Assembly (NCBI GenBank): GCA_013350335.1
Contig: CM023534.1
Location: forward strand, 22,463,302 to 22,527,301
Length of the DNA stretch: 64,000 nucleotides
Direction: 5' to 3'
From: Chimonanthus salicifolius
Lineage: Eukaryota > Streptophyta > Magnoliopsida > Laurales > Calycanthaceae
The notes under the pieces are model-generated. The model did no database searches, was not told the origin of the DNA, and saw nothing but the letters and a program-made list of their open reading frames with translations. The position numbers were made by a program, and so were the translations under genes. The stretch's first letter is position 1, and the number at the start of each line of letters is the position of its first letter. Positions 33,490-45,576 of this stretch are shown in pieces.

Positions 33490-35993
33490 CATTATGTTAT
33501 TAGTATAGTGATTGAGTGCGAGGGCAAACCCAAAAAAAATACAAAATATATGCTTAAAAATTAAATTGGTACCTTTAAAAAGATATGATCTTAAGACTTA
33601 GAATTAAATATAAATGTGAAAAACAATTCTAATACATGAAATTATAATTTTAATTTAGCAAAACTTAGATCTAGAAAACCAAAGTCAACATCATTATCTA
33701 ACCTTCGAATTTAACAAAATAGAATTAGGTCCATTTATTGTCAAGAATCAAATCCATCTCCTTTTTATTAAAATGGTGAAACAAGAATAATGGTAGTCTC
33801 ATCATAATTAAAAATGACATGTTTTAAGATCAAAATATCATGTCTTCAACTTACGTAAAGAATCTTGAGAGGGAGAGCTTTTAAGTACAAAGAATTAAAT
33901 AATGAACAAATGAACATCTAAAAATAAAAATAAAAATATTTAAAATAAATTGAACAATTAATATACAACAAATAAACAAAGTAAAAGACATAACTAAATT
34001 CTGGAAATAAATTGACAAATAAAGTAAATGACAGAATAAAGAAATGCATAATGTAAAAGGTGGTTATTAGAATAGATCATTCATCGCCCAAAATGTGTAA
34101 ATAAATGTAAGATGTAGATCTGAAATTCGCGTAAAAATCCAAACTTCAATTCATGCTCATCATCAAAGTTAAAAATTCATAAACTTTAATTTAAATAGCC
34201 GAACCTTAGTAACTTAGATTCAACACTTACAACCTAAGTTCTAACTATTTCATGTCCAATTAAATAAACAAAGAATACAAACTTAAAATCAAATCAAAAT
34301 AATCATAAAAGAAATCTGAAATTTGGATGTTTCAGGGTTCTAAAGGAATATCTCACATTTATTTTATGAAAGAATTAAAGTACAAGATTTTGAGAAAATA
34401 AACACAAGAAAGACAAATAAAAATAAGAATTACAATTGATTGCTCACTTGTAAAATTCGAATGATACTCCTTGTCTTCTTGTTTTCTTCTCCAATCTTTG
34501 GTCCTCTTTAAATCTTGATCAAATTCGAATTTTACTGTTGGTTTGGTGCGCTATTTATAGGCTTGGGTTTGGAATAAATGGTTGGGATTAAATCTTGGTT
34601 TAAGTTGTGAATGAAAGGCTAAGATTGGATCTAAGGAAATATAGATGGAGGAGATTTTAAGTTGAAAAGGATTAGGGCAACAAGGTGTACATGAATTTTG
34701 TGTTGCTTGGATAGGGAATTGGATTCGTGGCTAAGCAAAGGAGTGGAGAAAAGATTGGGATTTAGGATAGAAAATAGGGTAGGATCAAATTTGGCTAATG
34801 GTTTTAGGGTTTTATGGTTTGATGCAATGAATGGTGGAGATCTAAAGTTATACTGCATGAAAGGATGAGATGGTACGTTCATGACATGGAGGATTGACTC
34901 TGTGATGTGTGCATGAGGTGTTTTGGATATGTAAAGATCGTGTAAGATGTGGAGAGATTGAGATGATGTGGTGTAGGTGATTTTGGGAATGAACTTGGAT
35001 GGAATTCGGGTTATGTGAATGGAGAGATTTTAGTTGAAAAAATCGTGTATGAGTGTGTGTTGATGTGTCAAAATCGTGTGGATATATGGATTGGATTGGG
35101 ATGTAAGTTAAATTAAAACTAGGGTTTTAATGCATGATTGGCTATGATTGAATGGGATCTAAATCTAATGGTTTGCAAATGGATGGCTAAGATCAATTAT
35201 GAAAATGATGTGATGATTTATGAATGATTATGATTCTAAAGTTGATCTATATGATAAATGGATTTGATGGCCTAGATGTAAAATGATGAATGAATGCATT
35301 GGATATGGAAAGGTGGCTTTAGGTTTTACCTAATTTTGATGCATGAGATGAATGGCTGAGATTGAAGATAGAGAATGGATGGTAGATATGAATTTTGAAT
35401 GGACAAGACTTGGGCGTGTAAAAGGGTTATGGACTTAGGGTTTTGAGCCTCTAAATGAGCACATGGCCCTCCAGTAGAACTTGGACTTGAGCTTGAAGAC
35501 TTGGGCATTTGTTGGACAAGTGCACATTGGCCTGGCCCATTGTGTAAAATGCGCATGGACTGCTTGTGGTCTGGTCCAATGTTGGCTTGTGAAACATAGC
35601 TTGGCCCAAATGAAATGGATCTCTGGTTCATAGATTTTGAATTTCAGACTCTTGTTTTCTTCTACCCTCTCTAATTGTACATTATCTTTTTTAAAATTAA
35701 ATAATTAACCATACAGTTAAAATCTAAAATATTAAATTAATCTAGACTCTCATAATTGGATCCGGATTAATCAATTTACATTGAATATCCTAAAAGTGGT
35801 ATGAATTAATTATTAAATTCCATCTAAGCTCAGTTCTTGCAATAATCCACTTATTTATGATTGTGTCCTGTATTTCCCATATTTTATCTACAAAAATAGA
35901 AAATTGCATTAACTGCATCTTTTATTTACAAAATCATGACTAACTAATCTAAAATAAAAGAGCAAAAAAGTCATTTTTCTGGACTCAACACTT
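33490..35993 (-). repeat. R-family LTR-like repeat, copy R2
   Basis: About 2.5 kb, same orientation as R1. Minus strand starts TGTTGAGTCCAGAAAAATGAC, with GCCTATAAATAGCGC (34550-34564) as TATA-like box and the GCCCTCGCACTC phrase near its end. The 5-mer CTTAC occurs at both edges (33485-33489 and 35994-35998). No ORF with a domain, so it is either a solo LTR or a LARD-type fragment. Confidence 0.6.
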
Positions 35994-36482
35994 ACCAGAA
36001 TTCCCTTACTAGGGATTGTTCACACCGAAGACTATTCTTACGTATTTCCGAGTGCCCTTCTTACTGAGGGTCTTACCAAGGGGAATATGATTCTTATGCA
36101 GTTCATAGTCCTAGTCCCAAGACCCAGAACATACCAAACTTGCCATGTTTGCATCAATGGTTAATACAGTAATTCACATGCATTTGTATAATCATACGGA
36201 ATGGATTACTAATGACTCGAGCCTTCATCTCATCCATTGAACCTATTAACCTTTACACACTTACATGGGTCTCATATTGTGTTTTAGACTACTATACCTC
36301 GGCTCCATGACACCTTTTATGCTTACGTTCTAACAGTTAGAACAAATTTAGTCCCTTACAAGTAAGTGATGTTAGGTCTCGATTTCTGGTCCCATTTAGT
36401 CATTTCCATCATTTTATGTCCATGGGTGCTATTTTTGTCCTAGAGTTAATGGTTTACACAATAAACATGAAGTAAATATCAA

Positions 36483-38523
36483 GTTGAGTCCGTTCAGCAC
36501 TGAAAAATGACTATTTTATCCCTTCAATTTTGGATTAATGAGTCTTTTTTTCTGTGTATATTAAATACATTTAACGTTATTTTTTATTTTTGTAGGAAAA
36601 AATATGGAAATACAAGAAATTGAGATAAAATGGAAAGAACTGCTGAGAGTGGGCCCAAATTTCTATTTTTGGAAAGTGTGTGAAAATTACCACTAATTTT
36701 GGAATTTATTATAAAATTATCTTAATTCAAATCCGGCTATGAGAATTTGGATTAGGATAATTAAATCTTGAGCTACATTGTAAAATGGTAAATTCACAAC
36801 ACTAGCACCAATGGGCTCACTGATCCAATCTTGAAGTTCAAAGCCTGCGAGCCAGAGTTCACGAGCCAAAGTCCAAAATCCAGACTTGATAGAAGACTGA
36901 AACCTAGAAGCCCAAGCCTGCAATTCAAAGTCCAAGTCCATCAATTCAAGTTGGGGCCCAGTAAAATTCGTTTGGAGCTAATGGAGTGCCATGTGTCATG
37001 TGTGAGAGATTTTCTCAAAATCCAATGCTAAAATGAGGATTACAAAAATAACATGAGATATGGTGAAATACGATCTTCCTGATGTGGAGAAGATTGAGAT
37101 TATAATTGGAGAAAATATTGTAATGTATCTATCCACAATGGAGGCTAAATTCGAATGAAGAGAAAATCGAGATTTTGATCTGAGAAAATAATGGAGAAAA
37201 TATTTAAAGATTTGAGAATCAGAGAAACTTGGGGAAAAAGTTTCTCCAAAGGACACATGTCAAAATCGCATGGGAGAAATATTGAACAAGGAAATTCTTT
37301 TGGAGCAAATGGAGATACGAGAGAAAATTGTGGATCTTGGTGTGATAAGCAAGAAGGGTTGAGTCAGTAGTGAGTCATCACGGAGACTTTATCTCTAAAA
37401 TTCGCCCATGACACATTGGATTTAGGGTTTCACTTCAAGTTATAAATAGAGGCCATGGATACACAGTGAATTTCGAATTTGAGCAATGAATTAAGGTGTG
37501 CAAGGACTAGAGGCTAAAAGGACAGAAAGATAGAGGAATATTCAAACTCTGCCTTTTATTTGATGTCTTTTATGCAAAAAATTCCAAAGCATTTTAATTT
37601 GATATTCATGTTTGTTTAAATGAAATTCATGGTAGCATTCTTTAGATCTATGGTTTTCCAATTGTTAGATATTTTATGGTGATTGCTTTTGATTTTTTTT
37701 TATTTTTTTTTTAAGATTTTATGGAATAAAGTATTTTAAGAGTTTTCAAGGAAAGTAGAACCCCGTTTAGGATCAGTGGAACTTAACTTTTTCAAATCTA
37801 AGTCTCTTTTCGAAGATTAGCTTATTTTTAGACTCGAAAAGGAGAGTAGAAATTCTGCCCAAGCCTAAGGCTTGAATTAAAAATTTCTGACTTAATGAAC
37901 AACATGATTTTCTTAATTAGAATTGTAATAACTAGAAAACATGAATTTATAATAATAATTCTAGAAGATTTAATAATCTAGGCCATGATTTTATTTTTAT
38001 AGTGAATAATATGCCACCCTAATCACTTGTCTCAAACCATTGTAAATTATGTGAATATTTTATTTTGTTTGTTATTATTTATTTTATTCATTAAATTCTT
38101 TATTTTGTTCTCTCATTCAATTCTCTCAGATTCTTTGGAACTAGTTCGGAATATTGTATTTGTATCTTAGTTTTGTGATTTTGAATTAAGTTGAGGATTC
38201 TTCACCACCATTTTAATTGAATTTGGATGCATTAATTAATTTTAGATCTCATACTTAATTAAGTTCCATTGTTAGATGTTATTTTTAGATTTTTATAAAT
38301 TAAAGAACATAATTCTATGTTTTAGAAAATTGGATCTCATGTTTAGATTTAATTCCATAATTTTATTTTCTTATATCACATTATTTTTAATGGTACCAAT
38401 TTATCTTTCTGGACATTTATTTTGTTGATTTCCCTTGGTTCGACCTCGCACTCATACTGCTATACTATTAAATGGTTCGTGCAATTGCGGGTAAAATAAA
38501 TGTAAATTTTTTATTAGATAACA
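36483..38523 (+). repeat. R-family LTR-like repeat, copy R3 (inverted)
   Basis: About 2.0 kb on the plus strand, opposite to R1 and R2. Starts TTGAGTCCGTTCAGCACTGA followed by AAAATGAC; TATAAATAGAGGCC at 37440-37453; ends with GGTTCGACCTCGCACTCATA and CTATACTATTAAATGG, the reverse of the R2 left end. End coordinates are approximate. Confidence 0.55.
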
Positions 38524-38678
38524 GAGTCTCCTCACCTTCGTCAGATTTAGGTTTCGCATGAAATCTATAAGAATAGGAAAATCTATAAATTTTGGTTTTA
38601 ACATCGAATACACGTAAATTATTCCCAACACCCATTATTTATTTTCCACAGGAAAATAGGGTAATGGTTGTGAGTCTG

Positions 38679-41600
38679 TGTAACACTTGGATTTTTCAAT
38701 GCATAAATATATTGGATTTTGTCTATTTAAATTGTTAAATTGGTTGAATTTAATATTCATGGATGGAATGGACTTTAGATAGGTAAAGAAGTTGCGTCAA
38801 TAACCCAATTAAGATCCAATGGATCATGGATAGGATTTGATTTGAAAGTAATAGGGTAAATATGATTAAATGGACCAATTGCCCAATTGGGACCCAATGG
38901 GTCATAGATGAAATGATTTGAACGTAAATGGGCAGGTTTGATTTAATTGGGTCCCCAAATAAGACCCAAATCCATCTCATTAAGTGTGGTAACAAGTGGG
39001 TGAGGTGGCATGTAAGTAACATGGTCAAGGTGGGACCCCAAGGGCCATGTGGTATGGTCGACCATGTCATGGTTTACTTGGTCAACCACCAATGGGATTA
39101 AAGGGTTGCATGAGTTCAAATGAGTTAAGGTGTTAGTTGAGTTGGCAAATGAGTTCAAATAAATTAAGTGAGTTAAAGTGAGTTGGATGGATTTTAGTCG
39201 AAAAGTGAGTTCAAGTAAATTAAGTGTAGATAAGTTGAGTTGAGTTAAGTGAGTTGAGATGGAAAGATGGAGAGTTTCCATCTCAAAGGGTATGAGTCCA
39301 ATGGACACGTTGGGAGTCTAAAAGGCTTCTTGGTTTAAGCCAATGATCTCCTTGGTTAAACCAAGGGACACCTTGGTTAGGCAATTCTTAATGAAGGGAA
39401 ATGAAAAGGCTTAGGCTGGATTACAAGAGACACAAACCAAGGGGCTGCTCACACCCCTTGGCCGAATTCTCAAGTTTGAACAAGAGACTTCATCTTCCGT
39501 TCTCATCTCTCTCTCATTTCGATCTTTGTACGTGGTAAACAATCAAAGAACAAGGGAGGAAGAAGGAAGACTAAGGAAGAAAAGAAAAGATTACAAAAAA
39601 AAAGAACGAGACGGGAAAAGGTATGTCTTAAACTTAGTAAACAATGAGAGAATGAATTAAAGGAAAACCATATGTTGGCCATGATGTGGCCGAACCTATG
39701 GATTCTCTATTTTGTTAGAATAGATGGCCAAGTTTTTTTAAGGCCATGGAATTGGAAAAGCATCCAGAGGATGGTGATGGAATGAAACAAACAACCAAAG
39801 GGTTAAATTTAAAACCAAACTTTGATGGTACAATGAATTGAATGGATTAAGGACAAAACCCAAACCTTGGCTAGTGGATAGAATAAAATTCACTAAGAGA
39901 TGAAGGGATGATTAATCCATGTTTAGATATGATAGGGGATGGATTTCATGGAGAATGGCTTTACAAAATATACAAAGGAAAAGAGACTGACAAACAGTCA
40001 GTCGACTGAATCTTGGATTCAGTCGACTGAACTAGAGCTGGCTGAAGAAGGTAAAGAGTTTCTGGGAGGTTCAGCTGGCTGAATCTTTGATTCAGTCGAC
40101 TGAATTAGAGTTGGCTGTAACAGAAAACTGTTTTTGGGAGTTTAGTCGACTGAATCTTGTGATTCAGTCGACTGAACATAGACGTAACAAATAAGTAAAA
40201 GGATTAGACGTGTTTCAGCCGACCGAATCTTTGATTCATTCGACTGAATGATTACTTTGCAAACATGTAAACTATTGGCTGATGATTCAGCCGACTGAAT
40301 CTATACTGGCTGAACACACAGTTAATCTGATCCAAAGTCAGTCGACTGAATCTGTGATCCAATCGACTGAAAGAGGGTTGACCGAGAATACAAAGGGTTT
40401 GACTCAGAGTCAGCCGACTGAATTTGTGAATCAGTTGACTGAAAGGTAGCGAGTCAAGGAAAGAACAGTACTGAGTTGGATTTTAACTGACTGAAAGTCT
40501 ACGGTAAAGCAGAACACTGTAGCAGAGTGTGATTCAGTTGACTAAAATGAAAAGTTGATTTTATATGTTGTTTCCAGAAACTTCAGTCTATCTGGAAAGG
40601 TATAAAGGATGATTTAAATCAAATTGATTATTGTATATGATTGAATCTATTTAAGGTAAAGAGATTTCGTAAATGGGTGTGTGATTGGTTTTGACATAAT
40701 CGTTGCACGTCACATCACAAAACAACAAGGATACTATACTGGGATTTGGTAGGATTCCTACCTTATTGAAATGCATAAGGATCTCTATATGTATATGTTT
40801 CTGGTTCTAATTTACAAACATGATGAGTTATTTTGGTTAAATGAATGGCATATGTTATATGAATTGTTTTCAATGTTATTATGTATTTTGATACGAAATG
40901 ACATTTGTTCATCCATAATCTCATGCATGGCATGGGAGGGAATATATGGGGCAGCAAGCCAAGTTATGAGCTGTACGAACATGACTTGGGGCTTGAGACT
41001 ATCTTATGTAAAGCTATGTGAACCATTGATTTGTTGGCCTTATCTGGGATTGCTTGATAGGGGCACGACGTAATATGGGCCAGAGGACTCCGGGGTAACC
41101 AGTCCAAAAACTCTGCAAAGAGGGAGAAGTCCACACTCCATCGGTAATTCCGATTAACACACGTGGGGAGGTATAACAGTGACCTGGTGGTGCCGTCACA
41201 AAACACTGCGGACATATATGGCCAAGAGAACACCTTGATATGGTTTCATTATATCAAGGAAAATGTTGTTATAATTTGTATGGTGTTGATATGGAGATTG
41301 GGTGGGGGGATCATTGGCATATGACACCCATGACATGACACATACATTTGCATGAGTTGGATATGTTTATCGTGCGCTGTTTTTGGTACTATGATATATT
41401 ACAGTTTTAATATGATGCTTTTATTCGGATTTTCATATTGATCCTATGTGTATAACCCTATTTAGAATTCTTACTGGGCATGTTGACTAACGCCCTACTT
41501 CTACCTTTAGATGATGGAACAAGGAATGGAAAGGACAATGGACGTGAAGGAAGCCAAGCTTAGGAGCTTGGGCAGATTATGTTTATTTTACTTAATTGGT

Positions 41601-41973
41601 TTTGGAACAATGTATTCGAGATAATTAGCATTTTGGGATTGTAATAATTTGGTTTATTTTGTTATGGTTGGTCGATGTTTTGGATATTTAAGTTTCAGTT
41701 ATTTTTATATGTAATTGGCTTTCTTGCTTATTAAAAATCATGGTTATGGATAGTATTCTATTCATATAATAATTCTGCAGCTAATTATGAAACGTGTGAA
41801 CTGTTTTAGTGGGCAATGGTCCACGCACACGTATCATTGGCCAGTTAAGGGTCGGGTTTTGGAACCCCGAACTTAACTTGAGTTGTGACGTTCCCGCTCT
41901 CTCACACTCTTTATTTAAAAAAAAATAAAATATACTCTGATTTTCGGTTAGTGAAAAAGAGGGGGACGTTACA
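38679..41973 (+). repeat. 5' LTR of the Tekay-like element
   Basis: Non-coding, 3,295 bp. In order: a T-rich start, short GAGTT/AAGTG micro-repeats (39105-39260), a splice-donor-like GGTATGTC after GACGGGAAAA (39611-39628), the palindrome array (39990-40545), and a T/A-rich end with CCCGCTCTCTCACACTC. Contains no convincing ORF; the ORF-like stretches here match in position and sequence between the two LTRs and are fortuitous. Confidence 0.93.
39990..40545. repeat. Palindrome array in the 5' LTR (period about 71 bp)
   Basis: About 15 variants of the palindromic core CAGTCGACTG, mostly as GATTCAGTCGACTGAATC, lie in pairs about 20 bases apart, with pair-to-pair spacing near 71 bp (starts about 40000, 40072, 40143, 40217, 40286, 40338, 40409). 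Paired copies form inverted repeats with a loop of two to four bases. Some copies read CAGCCGACTG, others CAGTTGACTG. One pair is incomplete compared with the 3' LTR. Confidence 0.9.
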
Positions 41974-41975
41974 GT

Positions 41976-41987
41976 TGGTATCAGAGC
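41976..41987 (+). promoter_or_regulatory. Primer-binding site of the Tekay-like element
   Basis: TGGTATCAGAGC, two bases after the LTR end TTACA; initiator tRNA-Met type. Confidence 0.93.
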
Positions 41988-42416
41988 AGAAAAGGAAGTG
42001 TGAATCTTTCAAACTAAAATTAATACGATATCATGTCTCACTGACAAGATAAGAATCCCAACTGACCGACTCTTCGAAGTCTGTTGCACGGGGGCCGGAT
42101 TAATTTGATTTGTTAAGAATCAGACTGTAAGCATTCAATCTGAGAACAACACTCGATTGAAAAGGAATAACAACAAGGGAAGGACAATCACTAAAAGTAT
42201 GGATTTATCAAACATAGCAAAGTAGGACATATTTCCCCAAAACAAGAAACATTAGGATTTCCCCAAAATGAGAAACAATATGTGATACATAGGAAAGTTC
42301 CCAAAAACAAGAAATACAAGATGCTGATTTGGAAATTTCCCAAACTATGTAAACACAAAACTTTATGAGAAAACTAAGTCAAGAGATGTTTCAATGACTT
42401 AGGAAAATGCCTCCGA

Positions 42417-43500
42417 GAAGAAGAAGAACCCGACAAAACCCTCATCAGGAGGAAGAGGTACAACACCCACACTAGGAAGAGGGGAAAAACAATGTTATGT
42501 TCCTGAAGTACCTCCTGAGTTGCAGAGCCTAGTACAGGCAGTGGTCACTTCCGTTCTACAGCAACATCAGAACGGCAATGTAGGCGCGACCTCCAATGAA
42601 TCACAGGACCGGAATATGGTCACAGAATTCCAACAGCAGCGTCCCCTTTATTTCAAAGGGAAAGAGGGACTGCAGAGGCAAAAAACTGGGTGGAGAATAT
42701 TACAAAAATCTTAAAGCTGCTCAAGATCATCGGCAATAAGGATTGGATACTGCTGGCTACCTCACAATTGGTAGATGATGCCGGCAAATGGTGGAGAGTT
42801 ATAGAACGTCAGTAAGCACAGATTCCAGAGGGTGGAAGTACCGAGATGACATGGAACTAGTTGTTGGAATGTTTCTGGATCATTATTTTCCAGAGGAAGA
42901 GAAGGAGCGCCAGACGCAAGCGTTCATATCTCCGGTCCAGGGCACCATGAAGGTTGCGGATTACTATCAGGAGTTCTCCGTTTATCATGTTATGCTTTGT
43001 ACATGGTAGACACAGATTACAGGAAAGCTCGGAAGTTTGAACGCGGCCTACGACCTAGCCTAAGAGCCAAGGTCACAATACTCAAATCAGTGACTTTGGC
43101 GGAAGTGGTCAGTCGAGCTAGTATAGCTGAGCAAGAGCTGATGGAACAGTCAAATTTGTGGACAATCGCCGAGGTTAAAGCAGGGGAAATGCTTTCCGCC
43201 CGAACAAGAGATTCAGACCCAACTTTGGGAGACCCTCACCTTTTACAGGATCAACTGCAGTTTTTCATCCCAATCAGCCCTCCACCTCAAGATCCATCTC
43301 TCAGGTTTCTTGAGGTGTTGGCACCTGTTTTCAGTGTGGCCAGCAGGACCATTTCAAGAGGGAGTACCCACAAATCAGTAGACCTCCTCACTCCAGGGGT
43401 TCATTCCGTCATCCAGCTCGACCAGCTCATGCTCAAGTATCCAGAGCATATAACCAGACAGGACGAGCACCTATTCCGACAGGATCTGGATGACTGTATA
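42417..43500 (+). pseudogene. Tekay-like gag
   Basis: ATG at 42417 opens with MPPRRRRTRQNP, a basic start common in this lineage; a stop follows after about 22 codons. The capsid region is readable in pieces: VPPELQSLVQAVV, then FLDHYFPEEEKERQTQAFIS and QGTMKVADYYQEFS (to 43009), then after a frameshift RKARKFERGLRPSLRAKV and LAEVVSRASIAEQELM. The zinc knuckle (43326-43364, another frame) reads CFQCGQQDHFKREY: the last cysteine is Tyr. Not translatable as one protein. Confidence 0.85.
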
Positions 43501-43800
43501 CTTTGGATCCTCCTCCAGAGACGGTGGATCACTTGGTGATTCAAGGTATGGCGGTAGTTGGTAGTTCTTATGCTTTTGCCTTATTTGATTCGGGAGCATC
43601 CCACTCCTTTGTATCTGCTGCCTTCATATTTGCTACTAGCACTTTAGTAAAATAACTGTCCACCGCACTTATTATTGTATCCCCTATTGGAGACACATCA
43701 CTTGGTCTGATTTGCACTTCGGTAGACACTGAACTTGCTGGGTTCAAGTTTAAGTTCAACTATCTGGTACTCGAGATGAGAGAGTACGATATCATACTTG
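43501..43800 (+). pseudogene. Tekay-like aspartic protease
   Basis: Reads DPPPETVDHLVIQGM, then YAFALFDSGASHSFVSAAF; the catalytic D-S-G-A (43587-43598) is intact. A stop follows at about 43650. VREYDIILGMDWLANFQASI further on (43776-43836) is the family's second protease landmark (ILGMDWL). It is joined to gag in a different frame. Confidence 0.85.
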
Positions 43801-44067
43801 GCATGGATTGGTTGGCTAACTTCCAGGCCAGCATTGACTGCCATCTTCGCAGGGTGATATTCTGGTCACCCAAAGGAAAACGATATGTGGTACATGCCGA
43901 CAGACAGAGCATTCCAATGACCCGGAAATTGCACGAAGAAATGAAACATTTAGTACTGATCAGCATCAGACTAGGCAAGGCGCCATTGGCTAAGCTACCT
44001 GCAGTAGTGAAAGAGTACGCAGAGGTATTCTTGACAGAACTCCCTAGTTTGCCTCCAAAGAGGGAGA

Positions 44068-44766
44068 TTGATTTCAGGATCAAGTTGTATCCTGGCGCAT
44101 TATAGGATGGCCCCAGCAGAGATGTCTGAGCTGAAGAAACAAATTGATGAACTGCTCATATTAGGATGCATCCGGAACAACACCTCATCTTGGGGAGCAC
44201 CCATGTTATTTGTGAAGAAGAAGGATGGTACACTTCAGATGTCTGTGGATTACAGGAAATTGAACCAGTTGACAGTCAGAAACATGTACCCTCTACCCAG
44301 AATTAATGATCTGTTTGATCAACTCAGAGGTTCCAGTCATTTCTCCAAGATTTATCTGATATCATGCTACAATCAAATCCGTGTCAGGGATGAAGACATA
44401 GAGAAGACGGCTTTCAGAACTCGGTATGGACTATATGAGTATGTGGTCATGCCGTTTGGACTCACCAATGCACCCGCTGTGTTCATGGATCTAATGAATA
44501 GAATCTTTCGTCCTTATCTGGACAAGTTCGTAATTGTCTTCATTGACGATATTTTGATTTATTCTACAAGTCGGGAGGAGCATGCTGAGCATTTGAGGAT
44601 AGTTCTGGACACCCTAAAGAAGAACCAATTATTTACCAAAGCAAGCAAGTACGAGTTCTGGCTATCTGAGGTCAATTTCTTAGGACATATCATATCAGTG
44701 GAAGGAATTGCCATGGACCGGCTAAAGTGGCAGCAATTAGAAACTGGAAAGCTCCAAGGAATGTGA
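44068..44766 (+). pseudogene. Tekay-like reverse transcriptase
   Basis: A 232-codon open stretch. Landmarks: [52 protein letters not shown], then [34 protein letters not shown], and FIDDILIYS. The last is the intact D-D motif. Motif A should contain a catalytic Asp (F-S-K-I-D-L-R-S-G-Y-H-Q) but reads Tyr here, with three further changes beside it. The stretch begins inside the linker after the protease (the ATA start is not a true start) and runs out of frame at the connection region. Confidence 0.92.
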
Positions 44767-45386
44767 CCGAAATCTGCAGCTTTCTGGGATTGGCCTGTTA
44801 TTATTGGAAATTCATTATGGATTTCTCCAAGATTGCAGCTCCACTCACCAGACTTACTCAGAAGGGAGTCAAATTTGAATGGTCTGATGTGTGCAACCGA
44901 AGGTTCGAAGACCTGAAGGAGAAGCTTACGACTGCTCCTATTCTGATTTTGCCGGAAAGGGGCAAGGACTATGAGGTATATTGTTATGCTTCAGGAGAAG
45001 GACTTGGGTGTTCTCTAACTCAAAGTCATCACATAGTGGCTTATGGTTCAAGGCAGCTGAAAATCCATGAACACCACTATCCCACACATGATCTGGAACT
45101 AGCCGCAGTGGTCTTCGCTCTCAAAAGCTGGAGACACTATCTTTATGGCGAGAAATTTGAGGTATTTTCAGATCACAAAAGTTTGAAATATCTGTTTGAT
45201 CAGAAGGAACTCAACATGAGGCAGTGCAGATGGATGGAGTATCTGCAAGATTATGAGTTTGCACTTCGATATCGTCCTGGCAAGGCAAACAAAGTGGCGG
45301 ATGCCCTTAGTCGCAATGACATTTACAACAGTAGCCAGTTTGATTATGAAGGAATGGGAGATGCTGACAACTATCCGGGAGTTTAA
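44727..45386 (+). pseudogene. Tekay-like RNase H
   Basis: In a frame overlapping the end of the RT piece: [20 protein letters not shown], then [79 protein letters not shown] and [19 protein letters not shown]. The first RNase H catalytic Asp (family V-Y-C-D-A-S) is Tyr. The other acidic landmarks (E in HDLELAA, D in FSDHKSL, D in VADALSR) are kept. Confidence 0.92.
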
Positions 45387-45576
45387 TTTGTATATCAAGG
45401 ACCGTGGGAGTATGTACAATCTGATGGTACGGTCCAGCATGGTTACCAAGATTGAGTAAGAACAAGGGACAGATCTGGAAGTGGAAGAAATATGGGCTAA
45501 GATGTCTACGGGTGAGGTTGTACCGGAATGGGAATTATGACCGGGACACGGTCTCTTATTCTGATGCAGGACATAT

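Larger units (their letters stand above)
30542..36482 (-). mobile_element. Antisense Tekay-like LTR split by two repeat insertions
   Basis: Three non-coding pieces, 30542-30914, 33193-33484 and 35999-36482, read in series on the minus strand like one long gypsy LTR: its minus-strand end ...CCAGGTGTAACA resembles the reverse of the TGTAACACTTGG terminus at 38679, and a 'CTCACGTCCCTTACAATGC ... CCCCTAGTGCC' region matches the style of 6020-6085. The gaps are filled by repeats R1 and R2. The joins are inferred from continuing CTTAC and ATCAT flanks rather than from an intact copy, and the far end near 36482 is not defined. Confidence 0.4.

Noticed and set aside
38750..39308. Minus-strand ORFs of 106-121 codons in the LTR, with a near-identical one at 47185-47556
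   Set aside because: They lie at the same place in both LTRs, are Leu/Thr/His-rich from GAGTT micro-repeats, and have no domain; they are by-products of the LTR sequence.
39990..40545. CRISPR-like array
   Set aside because: Repeats are degenerate, spacers are themselves repeated, and the DNA is a eukaryotic LTR.
40763..41233. ORFs on both strands of the LTR (and 49051-49523)
   Set aside because: Duplicated because the LTRs are duplicated; frames differ by small indels between the copies and there is no recognisable domain.
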